64,000 nucleotides of DNA from JBOHRN01 sp050732775 (GTDB lineage Bacteria > Gemmatimonadota > Gemmatimonadetes > Longimicrobiales > Longimicrobiaceae), in NCBI GenBank assembly GCA_050732775.1, contig JBOHRN010000049.1:1-64000 (forward strand), given 5' to 3'. Under the pieces are notes generated by a model. It was not told where the DNA came from and made no database searches. It saw nothing but the letters and a program-made list of their open reading frames with translations. A program made the translations under genes and the position numbers. Positions 21,936 to 29,410 of the stretch are shown here, one piece after another; position 1 is the first letter of the stretch; each line of letters starts with the position of its first letter.

Positions 21936-21949
21936 GCGCGGGGGTTGAT

Positions 21950-23077
21950 TTGGGTGCCGCGCCGGCGCCCGGCGGAGCCGACCGCCACTTCATGCGCCGT
22001 GCGCTGGAGCTGGCCGGGCGGGGTTGGGGGAGGGTGGCGCCGAATCCGCTGGTGGGCGCGGTGGTGGTCAAGGACGGCGAGGTGGTGGGGAAGGGGTGGC
22101 ACGCCGAGTTCGGTGGCGCGCACGCCGAGCCGGCCGCGCTGGCGGTGGCGGGAGAGCGTGCCCGGGGAGCCGATCTGTACGTGACGCTGGAGCCGTGCGC
22201 CCACTCCGGCAAAACTCCGCCGTGCAGCGAGGCGATCCTCGCCGCGGGGGTGGCGCGCGTGGTGTTCGCGGCCCCGGACCCCAGTCCGGACGCCGGGGGG
22301 GGAGCCGCGGCCCTCTTGGCGGCCGGGGTCGATGTGGTAGGCGGGGTAGAAGAGGTAGCCGCGCGCGATATCAACGCTCCCTTCTTCTTTGCCCACTCGG
22401 AAGCGGGCCGTGACCGGCCCTGGGTTTGCTTAAAGCTGGCGCTTTCTCTAGACTCTAGCATCTCCGACCGGGAGCGGAACTCTTCCTGGATCACCGGCCC
22501 GGAGGCCCGCGCCGACGCCCACCGGCTGCGGGCGGGGTGCGACGCGGTGGCGGTGGGAGTCGGCACCGCACTCAGCGACGATCCCGAGCTCACCGTGCGG
22601 CACGCCCCACCTCCCCGCCGCCCCACCGTCCGCGTGGTATTTGACCGTTCTCTACGGCTCCCGCCCGGCTCCCGGCTGGCCCAGAGCGCGCGCGACTTTC
22701 CGCTCTGGGTAATCCACGCGGACGGTGCCAGCGTAGCTCGCCGGCGTAACCTGGAAGCTCTCGGGACACGGCTGATCGAGGCGGCGGACGACCTGCCCGC
22801 GGCGCTCCACCGCTTGCGCGGGCTCGGAGTCGGTTCCATTCTGGTCGAGGGGGGCGCGGGGATCGCCTCGACACTCCTGAGCCAAGACCTGGTTGACCGC
22901 ATGGAGCTGTACTACGCGCCGGTGCTGCTGGGACCGGGAGGGTTGAGCCCGTTCGCCGGGCTGGAGAGCCCGCCGCTAGCTGGCGCCCGCCGCTGGCGGC
23001 GCGTCGAGACCCGGGTGTTCGCCAGCGATACCCGCCTCACCCTGGCTCGGGAGGTGGCCGGATGTTCACCGGCTTGA
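21950..23077 (+). CDS. ribD: Bifunctional riboflavin biosynthesis deaminase/reductase
   Basis: RibD performs the second and third steps after GTP cyclohydrolase II: pyrimidine deamination, then sugar reduction. The N-terminal deaminase shows APNPLVGAVVV, the zinc motif HAEPAAL and the LEPCAHSGKTPPC cluster. The C-terminal reductase has LKLALSLDSSI, SSWITGPEAR and ILVEGGAGIASTLL. I place the start at TTG 21950 because homologues include the residues before ATG 21992 (DRHFMRRALELA). It overlaps ribE by 16 bases. Confidence 0.92.
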   Translation: MGAAPAPGGADRHFMRRALELAGRGWGRVAPNPLVGAVVVKDGEVVGKGWHAEFGGAHAEPAALAVAGERARGADLYVTLEPCAHSGKTPPCSEAILAAGVARVVFAAPDPSPDAGGGAAALLAAGVDVVGGVEEVAARDINAPFFFAHSEAGRDRPWVCLKLALSLDSSISDRERNSSWITGPEARADAHRLRAGCDAVAVGVGTALSDDPELTVRHAPPPRRPTVRVVFDRSLRLPPGSRLAQSARDFPLWVIHADGASVARRRNLEALGTRLIEAADDLPAALHRLRGLGVGSILVEGGAGIASTLLSQDLVDRMELYYAPVLLGPGGLSPFAGLESPPLAGARRWRRVETRVFASDTRLTLAREVAGCSPA

Positions 23078-23697
23078 TCGAAGAGGTGGGCCTGGTGGCT
23101 TCGTTTAGCCGCGAGGGTCCGGCTTCGCCCGCCGCTGGCAGCGCGCGCGTGCGCGTGGGGGCCGAGCTGACACTCGAGGGGTTGAAAGTGGGCGATAGCG
23201 TCTCCTTGGACGGTGTCTGCCAGAGTGTGGTAGCCATCCACGCGGACAGCTTTGAGGTGCAGGCGGTGGCCACCACGCTGGGCCGCACCACCCTGGGCGA
23301 CTACCGCCCAGGCCGCCGGGTGAACCTGGAGCGGGCGCTGGTTATGGGTGGCCGGCTCGGTGGTCACCTGGTGCAGGGGCACGTAGACGGCGTGGGCACG
23401 GTGTGCCGGGTAAGCCCGGAAGGGCAGCACACTCTCATCGATATCGAGCTTCCCGGCTCAGTGGCGGAGGTGACCGTGCCGCGTGGCTCCATCACCGTGA
23501 ACGGGGTGAGCTTGACGGTTAACGGCCTCCCCGCGCCGGGACTCTGCCAGCTCTCCCTCATCCCCCACACGCTCCGCTCGACCAACCTCTCGGAGCTGGC
23601 GGCCGGAGACCGGGTAAACCTGGAGGGAGACGTGATCGGCAAGTACGTGCGATCTTTTACTTCCTTGGCCAGCAGGGGCCAGGAGGCAAGAAGTTGA
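23062..23697 (+). CDS. ribE: Riboflavin synthase, alpha chain
   Basis: A 211-residue enzyme that dismutates two 6,7-dimethyl-8-ribityllumazine molecules to riboflavin. It starts with the canonical MFTGLIEEVG and has two internally repeated lumazine-binding barrels (about 1-98 and 99-195). Seen are VSLDGVCQSVV in the first and GSITVNGVSLTVN in the second, with GGHLVQGHVDGVG between. It overlaps ribD and is followed by a 67-base gap with no visible riboswitch. Confidence 0.94.
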   Translation: MFTGLIEEVGLVASFSREGPASPAAGSARVRVGAELTLEGLKVGDSVSLDGVCQSVVAIHADSFEVQAVATTLGRTTLGDYRPGRRVNLERALVMGGRLGGHLVQGHVDGVGTVCRVSPEGQHTLIDIELPGSVAEVTVPRGSITVNGVSLTVNGLPAPGLCQLSLIPHTLRSTNLSELAAGDRVNLEGDVIGKYVRSFTSLASRGQEARS

Positions 23698-23764
23698 GGA
23701 CCCGCTCCGGAGTTGGGGGTATTAGCGGGCGACGACCCATGGCCCCTAGCCCATAACTGATCCC

Positions 23765-24967
23765 ATGCTGGACACGGTCGAAGAAGCCATCCGAGACATC
23801 GGGGACGGCAAGCTGGTAATCGTGGCAGACGACGAGGACCGCGAAAACGAGGGCGACTTGATCTCCGCAGCCGAGAAAGTCACGCCCGAGACGATCAACT
23901 TCATGGCCACCCACGGCCGCGGTTTGATCTGCGTGGCACTGGCGCCGGAGCGGGCCGATGAACTCGGGTTGCGGCCGATGACCGAGGAGAACACGGAGCA
24001 GCAGGGCACGGCCTTCACGGTGTCGGTCGACGCCGGCGCGAGCTTCGGGGTCACCACCGGGATCAGCGCCTCGGACCGGGCCACAACCGTTCGGCTCCTC
24101 GCCGACCCCTCTACCCGGCCCAGCGACCTGAGGCGCCCCGGCCACGTCTTCCCCATCCGGGCCCGCCCCGGCGGGGTGCTCCGCCGCGTGGGCCAGACCG
24201 AGGCGTCGGTAGACTTGGCCCGCATGGCCGGGCTCAGGCCAGCGGGCGTCATCTGCGAAATCATGAACCAGGACGGCAGCATGGCCCGCCGCCCCCAGCT
24301 CGAGCGCTTCGCCCGCGAGCACGGGCTCCGCTTTATCACCGTGGCGCAGATCATAGCCCACCGGTTGGGAAACGAGCGCTTGGTTCACCGCGAGGTCGAA
24401 ACCGTGCTCCCCGCCGTGCACGGGGTGTGGACACTGGTCGCCTACCGGAACGACGTCGATCACCAAGAACACGTGGCCTTGGTCCTCGGCGAGGTCGCGG
24501 GAGAGGCAGACGTGCTGGTGCGTATGCACTCGGAGTGCCTGACCGGAGACGTGTTTCACTCTTTGCGCTGCGACTGCGGGGAGCAGCTCGACGCCTCCAT
24601 GCGCATGATCGGGGAGGAGGGGAAGGGGGTGGTGGTGTACCTCCGCCAAGAGGGAAGGGGGATAGGGTTGGTCCACAAGATGAAGGCGTACGCCCTCCAG
24701 GACGGCGGGCTCGACACGGTGGAGGCCAATGAGGCGCTCGGCTTTCGTCCCGATCTGCGCGACTACGGGATCGGCGCCCAGATCCTGCTCGACCTGGGGC
24801 TCTCGTCGATCCGCATCCTGACCAACAACCCCAAGAAGATCGTGGGGCTCGAAGGGTACGGACTATCCGTCACCAGGCAGCTTCCGATCAGGGTGGAGCC
24901 CAACGACCACAACCGGCGCTACCTGGCGGCCAAGCGGGACAAGCTGGGGCATCTACTGCCGGCCTAG
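23765..24967 (+). CDS. ribBA: Bifunctional DHBP synthase / GTP cyclohydrolase II
   Basis: A fusion of 400 residues. The N-terminal DHBP synthase (about 1-200) has the acidic DDEDRENEGDL motif, ATHGRGLICVAL and GHVFPIRARPGGVL. The C-terminal GTP cyclohydrolase II (about 205-400) has the zinc motif C-x10-C-x-C (HSECLTGDVFHSLRCDCG) and YLRQEGRGIGLVHK. It supplies both precursors of riboflavin. Start ATG 23765; gap of ten bases to ribH. Confidence 0.96.
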   Translation: MLDTVEEAIRDIGDGKLVIVADDEDRENEGDLISAAEKVTPETINFMATHGRGLICVALAPERADELGLRPMTEENTEQQGTAFTVSVDAGASFGVTTGISASDRATTVRLLADPSTRPSDLRRPGHVFPIRARPGGVLRRVGQTEASVDLARMAGLRPAGVICEIMNQDGSMARRPQLERFAREHGLRFITVAQIIAHRLGNERLVHREVETVLPAVHGVWTLVAYRNDVDHQEHVALVLGEVAGEADVLVRMHSECLTGDVFHSLRCDCGEQLDASMRMIGEEGKGVVVYLRQEGRGIGLVHKMKAYALQDGGLDTVEANEALGFRPDLRDYGIGAQILLDLGLSSIRILTNNPKKIVGLEGYGLSVTRQLPIRVEPNDHNRRYLAAKRDKLGHLLPA

Positions 24968-24977
24968 TGGAGAGTTC

Positions 24978-25463
24978 GTGATCGAACACCGGGGCCGCCT
25001 CGACGGCTCTCGCCGCCGCTTCGGAATCGTGGTCTCCAGCTTCAACCAGCGGGTAACCCGCGAACTCCTGTCAGGGGCGACCGCTTGCTTGCTCGAGCAC
25101 GGCGTGGAAGACGACAAGATCGAGGTCTTCCGGGTGCCGGGGGCGTGGGAGATACCGGCTCTTCTGCAGCGAGCGGCCGAGAGCGGGCGCTTTGACGCCC
25201 TGATCGCGCTGGGAGCCGTGATCCGGGGGGCCACGCCGCACTTCGACTACGTGGCCGGAGGGGCGGCCCAAGGGGCGGCGGCGGTGGCGGCCGCTAGCGG
25301 CGTGCCGGTGGCGTTTGGGGTGCTCACCACGGACACCCTGGAGCAGGCCTTGGAGCGTGCCGGGGCCAGCACCGGTAAGGAAGGTAACAAGGGGCGGGAG
25401 GCCGCGCTCTCGGCCTTGGAGATGGCGGATCTCCTGAGCAAGATCGGCGGTGAAAAACCGTAG
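24978..25463 (+). CDS. ribH: 6,7-dimethyl-8-ribityllumazine synthase
   Basis: A 161-residue enzyme joining DHBP to the pyrimidine intermediate to give lumazine. The blocks IVVSSFNQRVTRELL, VPGAWEIPALLQ, ALGAVIRGATPHFDYVAGGAA and PVAFGVLTTDTLEQALERAG are all typical. GTG start. Its 3' end overlaps nusB by 14 bases; ribH-nusB adjacency is common in bacteria. Confidence 0.96.
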   Translation: MIEHRGRLDGSRRRFGIVVSSFNQRVTRELLSGATACLLEHGVEDDKIEVFRVPGAWEIPALLQRAAESGRFDALIALGAVIRGATPHFDYVAGGAAQGAAAVAAASGVPVAFGVLTTDTLEQALERAGASTGKEGNKGREAALSALEMADLLSKIGGEKP

Positions 25464-25887
25464 CCGCGCCCGCGGCTGGGCCCTCCAGGCCCTCTACGCC
25501 TGGGAGACGCGGGGAGCAGACCCGTCCGGAGCCGCGGAGACCTTTCAAGAGTTGGCCCGCGAGCGGAATATCTCGCCCAAGAACCGCGGCTACGCCGACG
25601 CTCTTTTGCGGCTCTACCAGACCCGCGCCGGAGAGATCGACCAGACCTTGGGCGGGCTGCTCATCAACTGGCGGCTGGGGCGACTAGCTACCATCGACCG
25701 GAACGTGCTCCGGCTCGCCGCGACCGAAATGCTCTACATGGACGACGTGCCCGAGCTGGTAACCATACGCGAGTTCGTGCGGCTGGCCGAAAGGTACGGC
25801 ACCCTGGAGAGCCCCTCTTTCGTGAACGGCGTACTGGACGCCCTCATGCGCCAGACCCTTTCCGGGGCCGTCCCCGCCGATCCATGA
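25450..25887 (+). CDS. nusB: Transcription antitermination factor NusB
   Basis: A 145-residue all-helical RNA-binding protein that joins NusE/S10 on boxA RNA in rRNA antitermination. Family features are SRARGWALQALYAWE, LLINWRLGRLATIDRNVLRLAATEML and FVNGVLDAL near the end. The start is GTG 25450 inside ribH; the stop overlaps hprK by ATGA. This links the riboflavin genes to the PTS block in one overlapping string. Confidence 0.93.
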   Translation: MKNRSRARGWALQALYAWETRGADPSGAAETFQELARERNISPKNRGYADALLRLYQTRAGEIDQTLGGLLINWRLGRLATIDRNVLRLAATEMLYMDDVPELVTIREFVRLAERYGTLESPSFVNGVLDALMRQTLSGAVPADP

Positions 25888-26858
25888 CCGCGAGCCCGGA
25901 TCCGCTCTCGGTCGCAGAACTCATCCGCGTCAAGGGGAAGACTCTGGCGCTCGAACTGCTCACCGAAGAGCGGAGTGCGTCCGCGCGCCCCATCCACGGC
26001 CCCGACGTTTCCAGTCCCGGACTGGTCCTCACCGGCTTCACCGAGCGCTTTCCATCGGATCGGCTCCAGGTCCTGGGCGAGACCGAAGTGGCCTTCCTCC
26101 TCTCCCTGGACGCCCCCCGCAGACGGGAGGCGCTGGAGCTCTTCCTCTCCTTTGACCTGCCGGCGGTCTTCATCACCAAGGGGCAGGACCCGCCCGAGCC
26201 GCTGCTCGAGCTGGCAGCGGCGCGCGGAACCCCGGTGATCCGCTCGGGTCTCAAGACGGCGGAGTTTTACGACCGCATCAAACCGTTCCTGGAGGAGAGG
26301 TTCGCACCCTCTACCACGCTCCACGGCTCTCTGGCCGATGTGTACGGGGTGGGGCTTCTGTTCATGGGCGAGAGCGGGGTGGGCAAGAGCGAGACCGTCC
26401 TCGACCTGGTGGAGCGGGGGCACCGATTGGTGGCCGACGACCTGGTGCACGTCACCCGCCGGGGAAACCAGGTGTTGATCGGGCGGGGGCACGAGCTCCA
26501 GCGGCATCACATGGAGATCCGGGGGATCGGCGTCATCGACGTTCACGAGCTGTTCGGTATCCGGGCCATCCGCCAACAGAAGCGGATCGAGGTGGTGGTC
26601 CAGCTGGAACTCTGGCGCGAGGACGGCGAGTACGACCGGACCGGTCTGTTGGGCCAGACCCACGAGGTCTTGGGGGTAGCCCTGCCCGAGGTGGTTGTCC
26701 CCCTCAACCCCGGCAAGAATATAACGGTAATCTCGGAGGTGGTGGCGATGAACCATCTGCTCAAATACTCCGGGGTCGACACCGCCGCCCGCTTCGACCG
26801 ACGGCTGCGGGAACGGATGCGCGGCACCTGGGAGTACCTGGAAGAAGATTATGAATGA
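25884..26858 (+). CDS. hprK: HPr kinase/phosphorylase
   Basis: A 324-residue bifunctional sensor enzyme that phosphorylates or dephosphorylates a serine on HPr. The C-terminal catalytic domain has the P-loop GESGVGKSE at about residue 162, then HRLVADDLV, and the HPrK signature EIRGIGVIDVHELFGI. The N-terminal domain (about 1-130) includes ERFPSDRLQVLG and the ITKGQDPP turn typical of full-length enzymes. The substrate serine is present in the HPr encoded 2.3 kb downstream. It overlaps nusB by four and the IIA gene by eight bases. Confidence 0.95.
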   Translation: MTASPDPLSVAELIRVKGKTLALELLTEERSASARPIHGPDVSSPGLVLTGFTERFPSDRLQVLGETEVAFLLSLDAPRRREALELFLSFDLPAVFITKGQDPPEPLLELAAARGTPVIRSGLKTAEFYDRIKPFLEERFAPSTTLHGSLADVYGVGLLFMGESGVGKSETVLDLVERGHRLVADDLVHVTRRGNQVLIGRGHELQRHHMEIRGIGVIDVHELFGIRAIRQQKRIEVVVQLELWREDGEYDRTGLLGQTHEVLGVALPEVVVPLNPGKNITVISEVVAMNHLLKYSGVDTAARFDRRLRERMRGTWEYLEEDYE

Positions 26859-27276
26859 CACCGGCCCCGTGCGCGGGGTTATAGTGGCGCACGCTTCCCT
26901 GGCCCAGGCACTGGTCCGGGCGGCCCAGCGCGTCGCCGGGGCGGACCAGGACTCCCTCCGCTGGCTCTCCAACGAAGAGCGCGGCCCCGAGGCGTTGGAG
27001 AGGGCCGTGAGAGAAACGGCCGGGCAGGGGCCCGTGGTCCTGTTCACCGACCTGCCGAGTGGAAGCTGCACCTTCGCGGCTCGCAAGGTGTTCGCCGGCC
27101 GGGACGACGTGGCCGTGATCTGCGGGGTCAACTTGCCGGTACTGGTGGACTTCCTCTTTCACCGCGACCTGCCCCTGGACGAATTGGTGGAGCGGTTGAT
27201 CGAGAAGGGCCGCGCGGGCCTCACCGGGGCGTGCAAGGAGTCCGAGCGACGTGCCGATAGTTCTGCTGCGCGTTGA
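26851..27276 (+). CDS. PTS mannose-family EIIA component
   Basis: A 141-residue cytoplasmic phosphocarrier of the mannose/sorbose PTS family. The N-terminus RGVIVAHASLAQALVRAAQ places the phosphorylatable His after strand 1 as in EIIA-Man, and FTDLPSGSCTFAARK matches the conserved D(L)xGGSP-like loop. HPr would donate phosphate, and IIB (next gene) would receive it. It is translated from ATG 26851 inside hprK and overlaps the IIB gene by 26 bases. Confidence 0.85.
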   Translation: MNDTGPVRGVIVAHASLAQALVRAAQRVAGADQDSLRWLSNEERGPEALERAVRETAGQGPVVLFTDLPSGSCTFAARKVFAGRDDVAVICGVNLPVLVDFLFHRDLPLDELVERLIEKGRAGLTGACKESERRADSSAAR

Positions 27277-27739
27277 CGAACGGCTAATCCACGGCCAGGT
27301 GGTGGTGGGCTGGGGCAACGCCTTGGACCCGGACCGCATCGTGGTGGTGGACGACGAGGTAGCCGCTAACCAGTGGGAGCAGGACCTCTACCGGCTAGGC
27401 GTACCGAACCGGGTGGAGGCCGAGTTCACGGACGTGGACGGGGCGCGGCGGGGGCTGCCCGGCTGGCGCTCCGGCTCCACTCGCACTATCGTGCTGGTCA
27501 AGGACGTGGCCACCCTCAGTCGGCTCGCCGAGGACGGTGCCCTGGCCGGTTCCGAGGTAAACCTGGGCGGAGTTCACCACGCCGAGGGTCGCTCCAAGGC
27601 GCTCCCCTACCTCTTCTTGAGCGGGGAAGAGAAAGGCGATCTGCGTGCCGTGGCCGAGTCGGGGGTCGAGATCAGCGCCCGCGACCTCCCCAACTCCCGG
27701 CCGGTCTCCCTCGAGGAACTTCTGAAAGATGGCTCCTGA
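27251..27739 (+). CDS. PTS mannose-family EIIB component
   Basis: A 162-residue phosphocarrier starting MPIVLLRVDERLIHGQVVVGW. RLIHGQV contains the active-site His of the mannose/sorbose IIB family. LGGVHHAEGRSK corresponds to the conserved NxGGMH region. GTG start at 27251. It would pass phosphate from IIA to the sugar carried by IIC-IID. The length is normal for a stand-alone IIB. Confidence 0.88.
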   Translation: MPIVLLRVDERLIHGQVVVGWGNALDPDRIVVVDDEVAANQWEQDLYRLGVPNRVEAEFTDVDGARRGLPGWRSGSTRTIVLVKDVATLSRLAEDGALAGSEVNLGGVHHAEGRSKALPYLFLSGEEKGDLRAVAESGVEISARDLPNSRPVSLEELLKDGS

Positions 27740-28388
27740 ACCGTCCACGCTGGTCATACTCGCCCTGGTCGGCGGTTTCCTGGCCCTGGACGGAGTGGCG
27801 GCTGGCCAGTTCATGCTCTCCAGCCCGCTGGTGGGGGCCACCCTGGGGGGTTTGCTGGCGGGCGCCCCGGCCGAGGGGGCGGCGCTAGGTCTGGTGTTGG
27901 AGGCCCTCCACCTATCCGTGCTCCCGGTGGGGGCCGCCGAGGTGCCTGAGACCGGGCCCGCGGCGCTCGCCGGGGGTTGGGCGTACGCGGCGGGGGGAGC
28001 GGGCAGCGACGCGCTGCTGGCCGCCACTCTGTTGGCGCTGGCGTGGGAGTGGCTGGGGGGGAGGAGCGTCTACAAGCTGCGTCAGTTTAACCGGCGTTTC
28101 ACGGCGGAGCCGGTCTCTGCCGCCAATCTCGAGCGGCGCCACTTGGCGGCGGTGGCGGTGGACTTCATCCGCGGGGCCGGACTCACCGCGGCTGGCGTGA
28201 TCTTGTTCTCGGCGGCACTCGCCAGGTCCGGGGAGGTGTGGGGTTGGGGGGAGTCGCCCCCCCGGCTGGCGGTGGGCGCAGCGGTAGTGGCGTCGCTGGT
28301 GGTCTCGTTCCGGCTCTTCGGGGTGCAGCGGGCCGGATACCTGGTGGCCGGAGTGGGCGCGGGTGTGCTGGTGAGCGCGCTCGCGTGA
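27729..28388 (+). CDS. PTS mannose-family EIIC component, short
   Basis: A hydrophobic 219-residue membrane protein with about six segments. FLALDGVAAGQFMLSSPLVGATLGG and ALGLVLEALHLSVLPVGAAEVPE match the N-terminal region of IIC-Man and IIC-Sor proteins, which form the substrate channel. Family members are usually around 260 residues, so this one is short, chiefly in the C-terminal half. It overlaps IIB by 11 and IID by four bases. No sugar specificity can be read. Confidence 0.8.
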   Translation: MAPEPSTLVILALVGGFLALDGVAAGQFMLSSPLVGATLGGLLAGAPAEGAALGLVLEALHLSVLPVGAAEVPETGPAALAGGWAYAAGGAGSDALLAATLLALAWEWLGGRSVYKLRQFNRRFTAEPVSAANLERRHLAAVAVDFIRGAGLTAAGVILFSAALARSGEVWGWGESPPRLAVGAAVVASLVVSFRLFGVQRAGYLVAGVGAGVLVSALA

Positions 28389-29125
28389 GCGCCGAGCTAC
28401 CCCGCGGCGTCCGCCGCCGGATGCTGGCGCGCAGCTTCCTGATCCAGGGGTCGTGGAACTACCACACGCTAATAGGCACAGGATTCGCATTTACCCTGCT
28501 GCCGGCCCTCCGCCATTTGTTTTCGGGAGACAAGGAGAGTGTCCGGGCCGCGGCCATACGCCACGGCGAGCTTTTCAATAGCCACCCCTTCCTGGCCACG
28601 GTTGCTGTCGGGGCGGTGGCCCGGCTGGAAGGAGAGGGGCAGGACGCCGCCCTGATCCGGCGCTTCAAGGGCGCACTGCGTGGCTCCCTGGGGTCGCTGG
28701 GAGACCAGCTATTCTGGCTGACCTGGCGACCGGTATGCGCCCTGGCGGGCATCGCCCTGCTGCTGGCGGGGGCTCCGTGGTGGAGCGCGGTGGCTGTTTT
28801 TCTGGTCTCCTTCAACGCCCTTCACCTGTGGGTGCGGAGCTGGGGGATGCGCGTAGGGTTCGAGTCCGGCTTCGACGTGGGTAAGCGGCTCAAGGCCGGG
28901 TGGATCGCCCGCTGGCTATCCGCGGGCGCGGCCGCGGGCGCCCTGTTAGCGGGGTTCTGTCTGGTTCTCCTGCTGGTCCGCACTTCGTCCGGCTCGGCGT
29001 GGTGGCTGATCGCGGCCGCGGCCGTGCCCGCCGGCTTGGTGGCTGGACGGCGCTTCCGACGGTTGGCGTGGACAGCCCTCGCCCTTTTTTGGACGGCGGG
29101 AGTCACCGCCGGGCTCATTTCGTGA
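28385..29125 (+). CDS. PTS mannose-family EIID component
   Basis: A 246-residue protein with GTG start 28385. The N-terminal cytosolic part has RSFLIQGSWNYHTLIGTGFAF (the family's S-x-N-Y/F-E-R-like block) and HGELFNSHPFLATVAVGAV, followed by LGDQLFWLTWRPV, all standard IID features. Two or three membrane helices lie at the C-terminus. It pairs with IIC to make the permease. The family is usually 270-300 residues. HPr follows 11 bases later. Confidence 0.85.
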   Translation: MSAELPRGVRRRMLARSFLIQGSWNYHTLIGTGFAFTLLPALRHLFSGDKESVRAAAIRHGELFNSHPFLATVAVGAVARLEGEGQDAALIRRFKGALRGSLGSLGDQLFWLTWRPVCALAGIALLLAGAPWWSAVAVFLVSFNALHLWVRSWGMRVGFESGFDVGKRLKAGWIARWLSAGAAAGALLAGFCLVLLLVRTSSGSAWWLIAAAAVPAGLVAGRRFRRLAWTALALFWTAGVTAGLIS

Positions 29126-29136
29126 GGAGCGCGTCC

Positions 29137-29406
29137 ATGGAACATTCGGTGCGGGTAAAGATCCAGAACCGGCAGGGACTCCACGCCCGGCCCGCCGCCG
29201 AATTCGTGAAGCTGGCCAACCGCTTCCGGGCCCGGGTACAGGTGGCCAAAGACGGGCTGGACGTCAACGGAAAGAGCATCATGGGGGTTATGATGCTGGC
29301 CGCCGAGCACGGCTCCACCATCGAAATCAGAACCGTGGGCGAAGACTCTGAAGCCGCGCTGGCGGCGTTGCTGGAGTTGGTCAACAGTCGTTTTAGCGAG
29401 GACTGA
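29137..29406 (+). CDS. ptsH: Phosphocarrier protein HPr
   Basis: The 89-residue HPr has the catalytic histidine in RQGLHARPAAEF, and GKSIMGVMML around the regulatory serine that HPr kinase modifies in Gram-positives. It relays phosphate from Enzyme I to IIA. ATG 29137 is chosen because homologues start a few residues before strand 1; the longer upstream frame overlaps IID. It sits directly before ptsI with a four-base gap. Confidence 0.95.
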   Translation: MEHSVRVKIQNRQGLHARPAAEFVKLANRFRARVQVAKDGLDVNGKSIMGVMMLAAEHGSTIEIRTVGEDSEAALAALLELVNSRFSED

Positions 29407-29410
29407 CGAC

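Noticed and set aside
23698..23764. Possible FMN riboswitch before ribBA
   Set aside because: The gap is 67 bases and lacks the conserved RFN blocks; nothing similar precedes ribD either.
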